DNA of 64,000 nucleotides from positions 1 through 64,000 of the forward strand of contig JAYEFQ010000079.1 in NCBI GenBank assembly GCA_034658655.1. Reading direction: 5' to 3'. The notes beneath the pieces are model-generated. The model was not told the origin of the DNA. It saw only the letters and a list, made by a program, of their open reading frames with translations, and did no database searches. The translations under genes were made by a program, and so were the position numbers. Shown piece by piece: positions 34,184-44,262 of the stretch. The first letter of the stretch is position 1. The number at the start of each line of letters is the position of its first letter. This DNA is from JAQIBY01 sp034658655. GTDB lineage: Bacteria > Bacteroidota > Bacteroidia > Bacteroidales > ML635J-15.

Positions 34184-35227
34184 ATGGAAAAACTTGACTT
34201 AAGAAATATATCATCTGACAGGTTAAAGACTTGGTTAGTTTCACACGGAGAGAAGGCTTTCCGTGCAAAGCAAATAATGCATTGGCTATGGAAACAACCT
34301 GTTGAAAGTTTTGATGAAATGACGAATCTATCAAAATCATTAAGGGATGCCTTGAAATCAGATTTCATATTGTCGAAGCTTCATTTAATTACAACACAAA
34401 GCAGCAAAGATGGTACAGTAAAAGTTGGTTTCAGTCTGTATGATAATGAGTTTATTGAAGGTGTTCTAATACCTTCTAAGGAACGAGTTACAGCTTGCAT
34501 TTCCACACAAGTTGGCTGTCGTATGGGATGCAAATTCTGTGCAACGGCTGGGCTGGGGTTTCACCGAAATCTCAGTGCAGGAGAGATTTATTTACAGGTT
34601 TATAAATTAAACCTTATTTCTAAAAAACATTATAATACAGGATTAAGCAATGTTGTCATTATGGGTATGGGCGAGCCACTTGATAATTATGATGCGGTAA
34701 AAACGGCAGTGCAATTTTTAACTGGTGAAGATGGATTAGCAATAAGCCCGCGGCGCATTACATTAAGCACAGCTGGTGTAGCTGACAAAATAAGAAAAAT
34801 GGCAGATGATGGGATAAAAATCAAACTTTCAATATCCCTACATGCCGCAAACAACAAGTTACGAAGCCATATTATGCCAATTAACAACAAATACTCTGTA
34901 CAGGTTTTGGCAGAGTCTTTGCAATACTACCACAGCAAAACAAATCATCGAATTGGTTATGAATATCTCTTACTTAAAAACATTAACGATCAGGAAATTC
35001 ATGCGAAGGAGCTTGCTGAATTTACAAAAATTACTCCCTGCAAAATTAATTTAATTGAATACAATCCGGTTTCAGGCCTTGGATTTGCAAAAAGCACAGA
35101 TGAATCAACACAAAAATTCATAAAATTCCTTGAAACCAGAAATCTGATTGTAAAATTAAGAAGAAGCCGAGGAGCTGATGTGGACGCTGCTTGCGGGCAA
35201 TTAGCAAATAAATTTCGCAACAAATAA
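34184..35227 (+). CDS. rlmN: 23S rRNA (adenine-C2)-methyltransferase RlmN
   Basis: 347 residues from the ATG at 34184; ten further codons upstream are open but overlap the promoter. The radical SAM cluster motif Cx3Cx2C is GCRMGCKFCA (Cys112, Cys116, Cys119). VVIMGMGEPLDNYD, RRITLSTAGV and the second catalytic Cys in DAACGQLA are present. RlmN methylates C2 of A2503 in 23S rRNA (and A37 in some tRNAs), using the C-terminal cysteine as methyl carrier. Cytoplasmic, monocistronic. Confidence 0.95.
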   Translation: MEKLDLRNISSDRLKTWLVSHGEKAFRAKQIMHWLWKQPVESFDEMTNLSKSLRDALKSDFILSKLHLITTQSSKDGTVKVGFSLYDNEFIEGVLIPSKERVTACISTQVGCRMGCKFCATAGLGFHRNLSAGEIYLQVYKLNLISKKHYNTGLSNVVIMGMGEPLDNYDAVKTAVQFLTGEDGLAISPRRITLSTAGVADKIRKMADDGIKIKLSISLHAANNKLRSHIMPINNKYSVQVLAESLQYYHSKTNHRIGYEYLLLKNINDQEIHAKELAEFTKITPCKINLIEYNPVSGLGFAKSTDESTQKFIKFLETRNLIVKLRRSRGADVDAACGQLANKFRNK

Positions 35228-35310
35228 GCAAGGTTATTCCTTTAGCTGTTCGAAATGTGAAAAATTATTAATATTTTAGCAAATTAACTGGAAAATAAAC
35301 CTCTAAAATT

Positions 35311-36876
35311 ATGAAACGTATAGTATCTTTATTAATTGGCCTTATAGTCCTGACAGCAGTAAGCACCGCACAGCCTTTGAAATCAGATTTTGGTGTCGAT
35401 CAAAAAGTTAAACTTGAAAAAGGAGAGACCTACCAAAAAATGGTTGGTGCTGACGATACCGGATTTTATGTTTTAAAAACAGATTACGAAAACAATATTT
35501 GGTTGGAATTTTGGAATGCCGACAATTTGGTAAAAGAGAGTTGTAATCGTATGATTCTTCCTTCTGTGGGTGGGGTCCAAGCTGAATTTCTTGAAATGTT
35601 TTACATTAACGAGAAACTCATTATGTTTACGACTGTAACCAATGAGTCAATTAAGCAAAAAACCCTATATGCACAATATATCAATAAAGCAGGAAAAATT
35701 GTTGGAGAAAGTAAACCTATCGGTCGATTAACCAATCAAAACATTGTGGTTGACTTTGAAGTTGATTTAACTGCTAATGGCGAACTCATGTTTGTCCATT
35801 ATTATCGTCCTTTCCAGAAATATAATGAAGAACCGTTTTTCCTCAAAATGTATAATTCAGATTTGTCAGAAGTTTTGAACAAAACCATCAAGCTACCATT
35901 GGTTGACCGTGAGTTTAAAATCATCCAATATATTGTAATGGAAAATCAGAACATCTTAATGCTTTCAAAAATAAAACCTGAAGAAAAAAAACGTAGAAAA
36001 CGTAGAGGTCCTGAAGTGTTTGAATATAGTGTACTCATTTACGATGTTGAAATGAGCCTAGTAAAGAATTTTCCGGTAACCGTAGAGAAATATATCCCTC
36101 AAGATGCGATGATTGGGGTCAATGAAACAGACAAATTCGTTGATGTTATGGGTTTCATGGCAAAAAAGAATAAAAGCGAATATTCGGGAGTTTTTCATGA
36201 AAGATTGGATCTTAAAACCAAGGAATGGGCGCCTATTGATCGCAAAACAACCTATCATAATATTGAAAGAAAAAAAGAGCGTGATTTTCGTGCAATGCAC
36301 CTAATGGAAAATCGTGAAAAGATATATAATTACAAATTACGCGAAATGGTATATCTTAGTACAGGCGAACCGGTACTAATTGCTGAACATTATAATGAGT
36401 GGACAGACAGTATCGTTGACCCTAGAACGAAAGAAGTTACTTACAATAGCTATTATAAATACAATGATATTTTAGTTGCTAAAGTTGACAGAAACAATAA
36501 ATTTGAGTGGATGACTCGTATCCCAAAATCTCAATCTTCTTATAATGATTTTGGAGACTACTCATCATTTGGAATGACTGTCTTGGGTGAGAAAATCAAA
36601 CTGTATTACAATGGAAATCGCAAAAACCTTAAAATGCTTGCAAATGACATGTATAATAGTCAAGATTTAAAGGAAACAAAAAGCCCAGGACGTAGAGGCC
36701 GTGCAATGACAGTTACCGTGTTCTCTGATGGAAAGGTATTTGGCTCTTACATGTTTGAGAAAAAACACAAAAAGCAGATTATTAAACCAAAAATTATGGC
36801 TCTGCATAATAGCAAACATTTTATTTATACGAAAAAAGGTTCAAAACTAAAGTTTGCAAGATTCTTTGTTGAATAA
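35311..36876 (+). CDS. Secreted protein of unknown function, propeller-like
   Basis: 521 residues with a signal peptide (ends VSTAQ, 21). The mature chain is an alternation of short beta strands with recurrent Y-x-L, D-x-x-x and G-x-x-x turns (e.g. FYVLKTDYEN, ILMLSKIKPEE, VLIYDVEMSL, FVDVMGFMAKK), suggesting a beta-propeller-like fold. A basic patch EEKKRRKRRGPE sits near residue 230, and RRGRAMTVTVFSDG near 466. No lipobox, sorting domain or enzyme motif was recognised. It stands alone, with a near-consensus TATTTTAG at 35272-35279 upstream and a strong terminator downstream. Confidence 0.7.
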   Translation: MKRIVSLLIGLIVLTAVSTAQPLKSDFGVDQKVKLEKGETYQKMVGADDTGFYVLKTDYENNIWLEFWNADNLVKESCNRMILPSVGGVQAEFLEMFYINEKLIMFTTVTNESIKQKTLYAQYINKAGKIVGESKPIGRLTNQNIVVDFEVDLTANGELMFVHYYRPFQKYNEEPFFLKMYNSDLSEVLNKTIKLPLVDREFKIIQYIVMENQNILMLSKIKPEEKKRRKRRGPEVFEYSVLIYDVEMSLVKNFPVTVEKYIPQDAMIGVNETDKFVDVMGFMAKKNKSEYSGVFHERLDLKTKEWAPIDRKTTYHNIERKKERDFRAMHLMENREKIYNYKLREMVYLSTGEPVLIAEHYNEWTDSIVDPRTKEVTYNSYYKYNDILVAKVDRNNKFEWMTRIPKSQSSYNDFGDYSSFGMTVLGEKIKLYYNGNRKNLKMLANDMYNSQDLKETKSPGRRGRAMTVTVFSDGKVFGSYMFEKKHKKQIIKPKIMALHNSKHFIYTKKGSKLKFARFFVE

Positions 36877-36896
36877 CACAATACGAATGGCTTTAT

Positions 36897-36933
36897 AAAA
36901 CGTCTCTATCAGTAATTTAGAGACGTTTTTTTT
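36897..36933 (+). terminator. Rho-independent terminator
   Basis: AAAACGTCTCTA pairs with TAGAGACGTTTT around a 9-base loop, with T residues to 36933. It lies 20 bases after the 521-residue secreted protein gene. Confidence 0.9.
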
Positions 36934-36995
36934 ATGAAAAAGCGGTGAATAATGCGGTAATTGTATAACATTATACTGAGAATTTTTAGGACATA

Positions 36996-37928
36996 CTACA
37001 TAAAATAAATCATATAATAATAGACAACATAAATTATTAGAAAAATAAATCCATGCCACCATCGAATACGTGAGTTTTTAATCGGCTGCATAAAAACAAA
37101 AAGCAAAAGAAATATTCCCATCATCCAAAACCAATCAATGTTTAAGCTTTCTTTGCTAACTGGAATATCAGTAACAATTGCTGTGATTCCGAGTATCCCG
37201 AAAATATTAAAAACATTTGATCCGATTAAATTTCCTATCGAAATATCAAGTTCTTTTCTGCGTGCTGCCATAACCGATGTTGCCAACTCAGGAACACTCG
37301 TTCCGAAGGCAATTATAGAAATAGAAATCACACGTTCACTTACCCCAAATCGATAGGCGATACTACTGGCGCCTTCAACTAAAAAGCGAGAACCAAGAAC
37401 TAAACCTAAAATACTAATGACAACAATCCCTATTGACCAACCTATAGAAAATGGCGGAATTTCAGGAACACTACTTCGCATAGCTTTACGTGATGAAATC
37501 AATGAGTATAATACATAGGTAACTAACAAAAAAGTAAGTACAATACCTTCTCCAAATGACAATATTAAATCTAATGCAAATATAAAAAACAATAATGCGG
37601 CAACTATCATAACAGACCAATCGAACCAAATTGTTTTTCTTTGAACAGGAATAACAATAATCAACGCAGTAACACCAAGAACCAATGCAATATTCGCAAT
37701 ATTAGAACCCAAGACATTTCCAACACTGATGTCAGGATGTCCCGTAACAGCCGCCTGTAAGCTCACAACGAGCTCCGGAGCAGAGGTTCCAAGTGAAATA
37801 ATGGTAACACCTATAACTAATGGGGACACTTTAAACCGTTTTGCAAGTGAAGTTCCGCCCCTTACAAGCCAATCGCCACTAAAAACAAGCAGAATAAGTC
37901 CTCCCAACAATATTAACACATCAATCAT
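36996..37928 (-). CDS. Calcium/sodium antiporter (CaCA family, YrbG-like)
   Basis: 310 residues with about ten transmembrane helices in two inverted halves. Each half has the family alpha-repeat: IISLGTSAPELVVSLQAA with GNVLGSNIANI (about 43-85), and SIIAFGTSVPELATSVMAA with GNLIGSNVFNI (about 200-245). The acidic residue in each GTS-x-PE motif binds the cation. The protein exchanges Ca2+ for Na+ or H+ across the inner membrane. Monocistronic. Confidence 0.93.
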   Translation of the reverse strand: MIDVLILLGGLILLVFSGDWLVRGGTSLAKRFKVSPLVIGVTIISLGTSAPELVVSLQAAVTGHPDISVGNVLGSNIANIALVLGVTALIIVIPVQRKTIWFDWSVMIVAALLFFIFALDLILSFGEGIVLTFLLVTYVLYSLISSRKAMRSSVPEIPPFSIGWSIGIVVISILGLVLGSRFLVEGASSIAYRFGVSERVISISIIAFGTSVPELATSVMAARRKELDISIGNLIGSNVFNIFGILGITAIVTDIPVSKESLNIDWFWMMGIFLLLFVFMQPIKNSRIRWWHGFIFLIIYVVYYYMIYFM

Positions 37929-37993
37929 AATACAAAATTAGAAATATTGCAACATCTTAAATTGTTTTTACAAATTTTTCATTTACCCTAAAG

Positions 37994-39256
37994 TTATTTT
38001 GCATTCCTAACAACAAATCGAGCGGTCCGACGTGAGCGTTGTTCAAGCAGCACTTCTTTTCCTATGAGCAATTCATCAATACAAGATTCTGTATAATGGC
38101 GGATTGTAATCAGCACAACACCCTCATTATATAATACTTTATAGCGTTTCCCTAAGTCTTCAATTAATTCCGAAAGTCGTCGTTTTTCGCAATCAACACA
38201 AGCGGAATAACTAATGGCAGAATTTTGGATTAAACTCACATGCGCTCTATGTTTATCAAACAACCCATAAATTTCACTAATTTGTCGCTCATTGACAAAA
38301 GAAAAGTCACGCAATGAGATGGATATTAACACTTGCTCTTCCTTTAGAATATAAACTGGCCGAAAATCGATATCCTCCTGAATTTCTCTAATAACAGACC
38401 CTTCGGATAAAGGATCTAAAAAAGATTTAATTTTTAGCGGAATCTGTTTATTTTGTAGTGGTTGAATGGTTTTAGGATGTATGATTTTTGCGCCATAAAA
38501 TGCCAATTCCACGGCTTCCTGATAAGAGATTTTCTCTAATTTATGAGCACTGGGAAATTGCTTTGGATCAGCATTCATAATGCCTGGCACATCTTTCCAA
38601 ATAATAACTTCATCTGCTTGTGATAAGTTTGCAAGAACCGAGGCGGTATAATCTGAACCTTCACGACCAAGCGTTGTACTTATCCCCTCTCGCGTACTGC
38701 CCAAAAATCCCTGTGTAATCACATGTTGTTTAATATTTGCCAGTTTCTTTTGAAATTGTCCGGCACTAATTTTCCAGTCGATATTTGCTGCACGATATTG
38801 ATTGTCTGTACGTAAAACCTGCCTGACATCCAGCCAATCACAGGGAATCCCAATTTCTTGAAGATACAAATACACAATTTTTGTTGATAATAGTTCTCCG
38901 AAAGGCACAATTTGGTCGTATTCGTAATCATAATTCAAGGATGGCGCTTTTTTTAGTTTGGCATCAAGCTGATTGAATAAGGCCTCAAGTGTTTGTCGTT
39001 GTTCTGCTGTATTCTTTTTTATCAAGGCATTAAAAATCCGCAAATGCACCGTTTTTATTTGGGTAGCAATTTCATAAACTTTTCCAGTGGCTTTTGTAAA
39101 ATAGGCTTCCACCAGCTTTTCAAACGCATTCGTCGTTTTTCCCATGGCTGAAATAACAACAATCACCGGAGCTTCATTTGTTGATAATATCTTGCTCAGA
39201 TTCTTTACGGATTCGGCATTTTTTACGGATGCTCCCCCAAATTTATATATCTGCAT
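37994..39256 (-). CDS. Aspartate kinase
   Basis: 420 residues. The N-terminal kinase domain opens with YKFGGASVKNAESVK and carries VPFGELLSTK and TTLGREGSDYTA. The C-terminal part (about 300-410) has ACT-like beta-alpha-beta units (VLISISLRDFSFVNERQISEIY). The enzyme phosphorylates aspartate, the entry to lysine, threonine, methionine and diaminopimelate synthesis. It is monofunctional: no homoserine dehydrogenase part. It begins 2 bases after the AI-2E transporter stop, so the two are coupled, without an obvious functional reason. Confidence 0.92.
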   Translation of the reverse strand: MQIYKFGGASVKNAESVKNLSKILSTNEAPVIVVISAMGKTTNAFEKLVEAYFTKATGKVYEIATQIKTVHLRIFNALIKKNTAEQRQTLEALFNQLDAKLKKAPSLNYDYEYDQIVPFGELLSTKIVYLYLQEIGIPCDWLDVRQVLRTDNQYRAANIDWKISAGQFQKKLANIKQHVITQGFLGSTREGISTTLGREGSDYTASVLANLSQADEVIIWKDVPGIMNADPKQFPSAHKLEKISYQEAVELAFYGAKIIHPKTIQPLQNKQIPLKIKSFLDPLSEGSVIREIQEDIDFRPVYILKEEQVLISISLRDFSFVNERQISEIYGLFDKHRAHVSLIQNSAISYSACVDCEKRRLSELIEDLGKRYKVLYNEGVVLITIRHYTESCIDELLIGKEVLLEQRSRRTARFVVRNAK

Positions 39257-39258
39257 AA

Positions 39259-40371
39259 TTATTCTTTATCCATGTTTTTTGTTAATGAGCGTATGAATTT
39301 AAATTGCGAGAAAAACTCTTTTGCAATAACCCGTAAAACCGTGTAAGTTGGAATTGCCAATAACATACCCAAAATGCCCGCAACGCTCGATCCGATTAAG
39401 ATAACCAAAAAGATTTCTAAAGGATGTGCCCTTACAGAATTCGAGAAGATAAGTGGTTGAAATAAAAACACGTCAATCATTTGAGTTATTACAAACGTTA
39501 GTAAAACAAAAATGAGTAATGGTAATAATTCTAAGTTAAAATCCATGCCTAAATTTCCAGCAATAACTAAAACAATGCCCAATACAGCTCCAATCCATGG
39601 TCCGATATACGGAATTAAATTTAAGAAGCCTGCAATAATTCCGATTAAAATTGCCAAGGGAAATTCAACTCCAGAAAGCATTAAACCTGTAGTTACCAAA
39701 GTCGTTATTCCAATAACTTGAAGAACTAATCCAATAAAATATCTCGAAATTAAAATTTTTATTTTTTTCAAAGCATTTTCTGCTTTATACTCATGTTTTT
39801 CCGGAATAATCATCATCACCCCTCGATCAAATAAATTGCTATCTTTCATAAAAAAGAAACTTATGAATAAAACAGCAAAAATCCCGATAAGAATACTTCC
39901 CAAAGTTCCTCCTACATTATTAACAAGCTCAGATATCTGATTAAATTGGACAATCTCCACAATTTTTTCACTGATAAATTCTTTTGATGAAAAATCTGCT
40001 AAATCAGGAATCGAAAACGAATGTACAAAGGCGTCAATTTCTTGATAGGGATCCTCTAGATTTTGCGAAATTGAGGCTGATTCTATGGTCGAGAATTCTG
40101 AAACTTGTTGTCCAACCAAAGGGATGATCAATCGTAAAAATCCAACAATTAGAAACACAAAAAATGCCATCGTAATTAATGATGCACCCCATCTTGGCAA
40201 TCGAAATTTTTTAATATGAAGGCGAGTTAGAAACGTAATAATAGGCCGTCCAATCATGGAAAGAACGGCAGCAATTAAGATATAAGTTACAATGTTTCCA
40301 AAAAAATAGAAAAACAATAATACGGCAAGTAAACTCAAGCCTCCGATTAGATATTTTTGAATCTTATTCAT
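39259..40371 (-). CDS. AI-2E family transporter (PF01594)
   Basis: 370 residues with seven to eight hydrophobic helices. The first helices are close together (LLAVLLFFYFFGNIVTYILI), a soluble loop follows at about 90-140, and the conserved GIIAGFLNLIPYIGPWIGAV motif lies at about 235-255. The family exports or imports diverse small molecules or ions (AI-2, Na+ by proton exchange); the substrate here is unknown. First gene of a two-gene unit with the aspartate kinase. Confidence 0.9.
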   Translation of the reverse strand: MNKIQKYLIGGLSLLAVLLFFYFFGNIVTYILIAAVLSMIGRPIITFLTRLHIKKFRLPRWGASLITMAFFVFLIVGFLRLIIPLVGQQVSEFSTIESASISQNLEDPYQEIDAFVHSFSIPDLADFSSKEFISEKIVEIVQFNQISELVNNVGGTLGSILIGIFAVLFISFFFMKDSNLFDRGVMMIIPEKHEYKAENALKKIKILISRYFIGLVLQVIGITTLVTTGLMLSGVEFPLAILIGIIAGFLNLIPYIGPWIGAVLGIVLVIAGNLGMDFNLELLPLLIFVLLTFVITQMIDVFLFQPLIFSNSVRAHPLEIFLVILIGSSVAGILGMLLAIPTYTVLRVIAKEFFSQFKFIRSLTKNMDKE

Positions 40372-40558
40372 GTAGAATTTTTTTTCGAATTTACGAAAAA
40401 TTCCGGTTTTTGATAAATTTCATGTGAAAATGCATCCTTTATTCTAAAAAATTTGTCTTAATTTACAACAATGAGAATTATGGGTGTTATTATTGTCTCG
40501 TTTTTTGAGTTTCGCATTATTTACCTATGACAGTAAACTAAATCATCCGTATTTTGGC

Positions 40559-40566
40559 TATATTTG
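40559..40566 (+). promoter_or_regulatory. Promoter -7 element (TATATTTG)
   Basis: Exact TAnnTTTG, 19 bases before the ATG at 40586. It lies inside the longer open frame and so decides the start of the BNR/PKD protein gene. Confidence 0.6.
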
Positions 40567-40585
40567 TATCTTAACAAAAGAAAAT

Positions 40586-43500
40586 ATGAGGAAAATAAAA
40601 ACATTAACACTCCTGATTTTTGCACTCATTTTAATGATTGGAACTGTTTCTGCGCAACCTTGGATGACGGATTTTGATTCAAAAGATGGAAAGCCATCAT
40701 TTTACGAAATTCAGGATGCGTTTAATGATTATTGGGCAAAACGTGATTATGAAAAAGGAAAAGGGTTTAAACAATTTAAACGTTGGGAAAATTTCATGGA
40801 GCCCAGGGTAGATAAAAATGGATATTTCCCTCATTATATCTTAACTGAAGAATGGCGAAAAGTTCAAAAAAAATCTGCGTTGAGCTCACGTGAAGAAATT
40901 GCCAACTGGACACATATGGGTCCTGATGATACCCCTGTTGATATTAATTCACCCACATGGCGCCGTGGTAGCGGACGCTTAAATTGTATAAGTTTTCATC
41001 CAACAGATGCTGATATTATGTTTGTTGGCGCACCAAGTGGCGGATTTTGGAAAACAATCGATGGCGGATTAAGCTGGGAAACCACAACCGACCATCTACC
41101 ATCTATTGGAGTAAGCGATATTGCTGTCAACCCAAATGATCCAAACATAATTTTTATTGCCACAGGTGATGGAGATGCACGAGATACCTACAGCGCAGGA
41201 ATCCTTAAATCTACTGACATGGGACAAACTTGGGAACATGTTATGTTTGATTTGGCAATTCAAGATCAGATTATCATTCGGCGTTTAATCATAAACCCCG
41301 ATAATCCGGACATTTTAATAGCTGCTTCAAGTACGGGAATTTTATATACTTCAAATGCCGGCGTAAACTGGGAGTTCCGTGCAAGCGGTCATTTTAAGGA
41401 TGTTGAGTTTAAGCCAGGAAACCCCGATTATGTATATGCCACAACCTATGAATATAGTGGCAATGCAAATATCTATCGCTCTGAAAATGGTGGCATGAAT
41501 TGGACAAGTGTACACCAAGTCTCTGGAGCCAATCGCATTGAAATTGCTGTGACAGAAGATGATACAAATCGTATTTATGCTGTCGCTTCAAATGCTTCAG
41601 ATAATGGATATCTTGGCTTTTATAAATCTTCAAATAGTGGTAATAGCTGGACACAAATTCATGATAGTTCATCGCTCAATTTATTGGGTTGGTCATCTGA
41701 TGGCTCAGACAGTGGTGGACAAGGTTGGTATGACCTTGCAATTGCTGCAGATCCAAACAATGCAGACAATGTATTTGTTGGAGGTGTTAATATCTGGAAA
41801 TCGAGTAATGCCGGTTCATCATGGAATATTTCCACACACTGGTACGGAGACAATGCTGCGTATGTGCATGCCGATCAGCATACATTAGATTATCATCCAT
41901 TAACCGGTGCTTTGTTTTCAGGAAACGATGGTGGTTTGCATAAAACAACAAACAACGGAAACAGCTGGGCTGATTTAAGTGACGGATTACAAATACTGCA
42001 GATTTACCGTTTTGGAAATGCTGTAACCAATCCAAATCGCTTTGTTACCGGTTCACAAGATAATGGTTCTATGCGTTATGATAACGGTGATTGGCGTGCA
42101 ATTCTCGGCGGCGACGGAATGGAGTGTTTGATTGATTACACAAATGATCAAATCCTCTATGCATCATATTATTACGGAGCAATTCATCGTTCTACTAACG
42201 GCGGACAAGATTTTACCAACATTCAGCCTTATGAAGCCGGTGAAGGTGCTTGGGTTACGCCTTATATTATTGATCCGGTTGATCCCCAGACCTTATATGC
42301 AGGTTTTTCAGATGTTTATAAAACAACTAATCGTGGAAGTTCCTGGGAGCCGATTTCTAATAACTTGACCGGTGGTACAAACTTACAATCACTAGCAGTG
42401 GCACCTTCAAATCCTGATGTTATTTACGCAGCAACTTATGACGATATTTATAAAACGGAAAATGGAGGCGGAACTTGGGAAAATGTCACCAATAATCTGC
42501 CTAATAATTCGATAACTTATATTACAGTAAATCCTTCTAATCCAAATATGTTATGGGTGAGCCTTAGTAGTTTTAGCTCCAGTGAAAAAATTTATTATTC
42601 AGATAATGGAGGAAATACATGGACAAATTATTCTGAAGGTTTACCTAATGTCCCTGCAAATTGTTTAGTTTATGAATTGGGAACAAATCATGCATTGTAT
42701 GCAGGAACAGATCTCGGTGTATTTTATCGAAATGCTGGAATGTCTGAATGGATTTCTTACAGCCAAGGATTGCCAAATATGATTGTTAATGAATTGGAAA
42801 TCCAATATGATGTAAATAAACTACGTGCGGCAACTTACGGCCGTGGCGTTTGGGAAAGCGATTTGTTTGAACTTGTTGCACCCCCCGTCGCCGATTTTTC
42901 CTACAATGAAATCAATGGTTGCGAAGGAATTATTCAATTTGCAAGTATTTCAAGTGGCGCACCCGAAGATTATCGTTGGGAATTTGGAGATGGAAATCAG
43001 TCATTCGATTTTTCACCAACCCATACCTATGATGCAACTGGAGATTACGACGTAAAACTTGTGGTTTCTAATGCTTTGGGTGAAGATTCAATTACACAAA
43101 CAATCAGCTTAAACCCGACAGCACCTTTAGTTGACTTTTCCTCTGATGTTACGATTGGATGTGAACCCACTGAAGTTGAATTTTACAATTTGAGTGCAAG
43201 TGCTTTGTCTTACCTATGGGAATTCGGTAATGGAGAAACATCTGATGCGTTTGAACCAGAACACACTTATACAGAAGCTGGATTATACGATGTTAAATTA
43301 ACCGCATATACCACACTGTGCCCAGAAGTCAGCGAATTAAAAACGGAATACATAAGCTTCGATCCGCTCAACACATCGGAACTAAATCTGCCAGAGGATG
43401 GATATAGTCCAGACCAAGTCTGTTGCGAAGGAACACTCTATGATAATGGTGGCCCTGATGGCATGTACTCAAATAACACCAATAGTTCCGTAAAAATTAA

Positions 43501-44260
43501 ACCTGCAAATGCAGATCAAATTGAGTTTCAATTTTTGGAATTTGATGTTGAAGCTGGTTCAGCCAACCAATGTGATTATGATAGAATCACAATTTATAAT
43601 GGTGATATCCCTTATGCTGGTTATGCAATTGGTGAATTTTGTAATACACTTCCACCCTCCGGAACCTATATTACTGAAGGTGAAACAGCATTAGTAAAAC
43701 AATATACAGATCCTGGTGTTACCGAAAATGGATTTAAATTGATTTGGCAATGCTTATTTGTTGATTATACCTATATGGTAGATGAGACAAATGAAAAGCA
43801 CTTTAACTTTACCGATATTTCAACAAATTATCCGGACAGTTGGGCGTGGAATTTTGATGATGGAAACACGAGCACAGATCAAAATCCGCAGCATACTTAT
43901 GATCAAGAAGGTATTTACGATGTTAGCCTGACAGTAACCAATGTGCAAGGTGAATATACTGAAATAAAAAGTATTAATGTTGGAGATGTAAGTGTAGAAG
44001 ATATATCCACAGATGAATTTTTAAAAATCTACCCAAATCCAGTTGCAGATGGGACACTTTTTATTCAATTTATTGAACGTGAAAAACAAACGTTGTCTTA
44101 TGAAATTTTTAGTATTGATGGAAAACTAATAAAACGTTGTGAAATAGATGAATCTAAAACTACATTTTCAATTGATGTGACAGGTTTTTCAACCGGAATT
44201 TATACACTTAAATTATTGCACGGAAAAGATCGCTTTGTCCGTCAATTTAACACCTTATAA
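40586..44260 (+). CDS. Large T9SS cargo protein: BNR/VPS10-like repeats, PKD and CUB-like domains
   Basis: 1224 residues from the ATG at 40586, chosen because a signal peptide (MRKIKTLTLLI, ending VSAQ) starts there and a promoter lies just upstream. Residues about 100-760 are sortilin/BNR-type propeller repeats, with many S-x-N/D-G-G-x-x-W units (KTIDGGLSW, KSTDMGQTW, RSENGGMNW, KTNNGNSW, YSDNGGNTW). Two PKD domains follow (about 764-842 and 845-923; WEFGDGNQS, WEFGNGETS), then a CUB-like domain (about 945-1060; YDNGGPDGMYSNN), a third PKD (about 1061-1133; WNFDDGNTS) and a T9SS sorting domain (about 1145-1224; IYPNPVADG). Likely a surface adhesin or binding protein. The M1 peptidase gene follows after 2 bases. 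Confidence 0.88.
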   Translation: MRKIKTLTLLIFALILMIGTVSAQPWMTDFDSKDGKPSFYEIQDAFNDYWAKRDYEKGKGFKQFKRWENFMEPRVDKNGYFPHYILTEEWRKVQKKSALSSREEIANWTHMGPDDTPVDINSPTWRRGSGRLNCISFHPTDADIMFVGAPSGGFWKTIDGGLSWETTTDHLPSIGVSDIAVNPNDPNIIFIATGDGDARDTYSAGILKSTDMGQTWEHVMFDLAIQDQIIIRRLIINPDNPDILIAASSTGILYTSNAGVNWEFRASGHFKDVEFKPGNPDYVYATTYEYSGNANIYRSENGGMNWTSVHQVSGANRIEIAVTEDDTNRIYAVASNASDNGYLGFYKSSNSGNSWTQIHDSSSLNLLGWSSDGSDSGGQGWYDLAIAADPNNADNVFVGGVNIWKSSNAGSSWNISTHWYGDNAAYVHADQHTLDYHPLTGALFSGNDGGLHKTTNNGNSWADLSDGLQILQIYRFGNAVTNPNRFVTGSQDNGSMRYDNGDWRAILGGDGMECLIDYTNDQILYASYYYGAIHRSTNGGQDFTNIQPYEAGEGAWVTPYIIDPVDPQTLYAGFSDVYKTTNRGSSWEPISNNLTGGTNLQSLAVAPSNPDVIYAATYDDIYKTENGGGTWENVTNNLPNNSITYITVNPSNPNMLWVSLSSFSSSEKIYYSDNGGNTWTNYSEGLPNVPANCLVYELGTNHALYAGTDLGVFYRNAGMSEWISYSQGLPNMIVNELEIQYDVNKLRAATYGRGVWESDLFELVAPPVADFSYNEINGCEGIIQFASISSGAPEDYRWEFGDGNQSFDFSPTHTYDATGDYDVKLVVSNALGEDSITQTISLNPTAPLVDFSSDVTIGCEPTEVEFYNLSASALSYLWEFGNGETSDAFEPEHTYTEAGLYDVKLTAYTTLCPEVSELKTEYISFDPLNTSELNLPEDGYSPDQVCCEGTLYDNGGPDGMYSNNTNSSVKIKPANADQIEFQFLEFDVEAGSANQCDYDRITIYNGDIPYAGYAIGEFCNTLPPSGTYITEGETALVKQYTDPGVTENGFKLIWQCLFVDYTYMVDETNEKHFNFTDISTNYPDSWAWNFDDGNTSTDQNPQHTYDQEGIYDVSLTVTNVQGEYTEIKSINVGDVSVEDISTDEFLKIYPNPVADGTLFIQFIEREKQTLSYEIFSIDGKLIKRCEIDESKTTFSIDVTGFSTGIYTLKLLHGKDRFVRQFNTL

Positions 44261-44262
44261 TT

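Noticed and set aside
41409..42035. Minus-strand frames rich in His, Gln and Ser across the BNR repeat region
   Set aside because: They arise from the repetitive Gly/Asn/Trp codons of the plus-strand gene.
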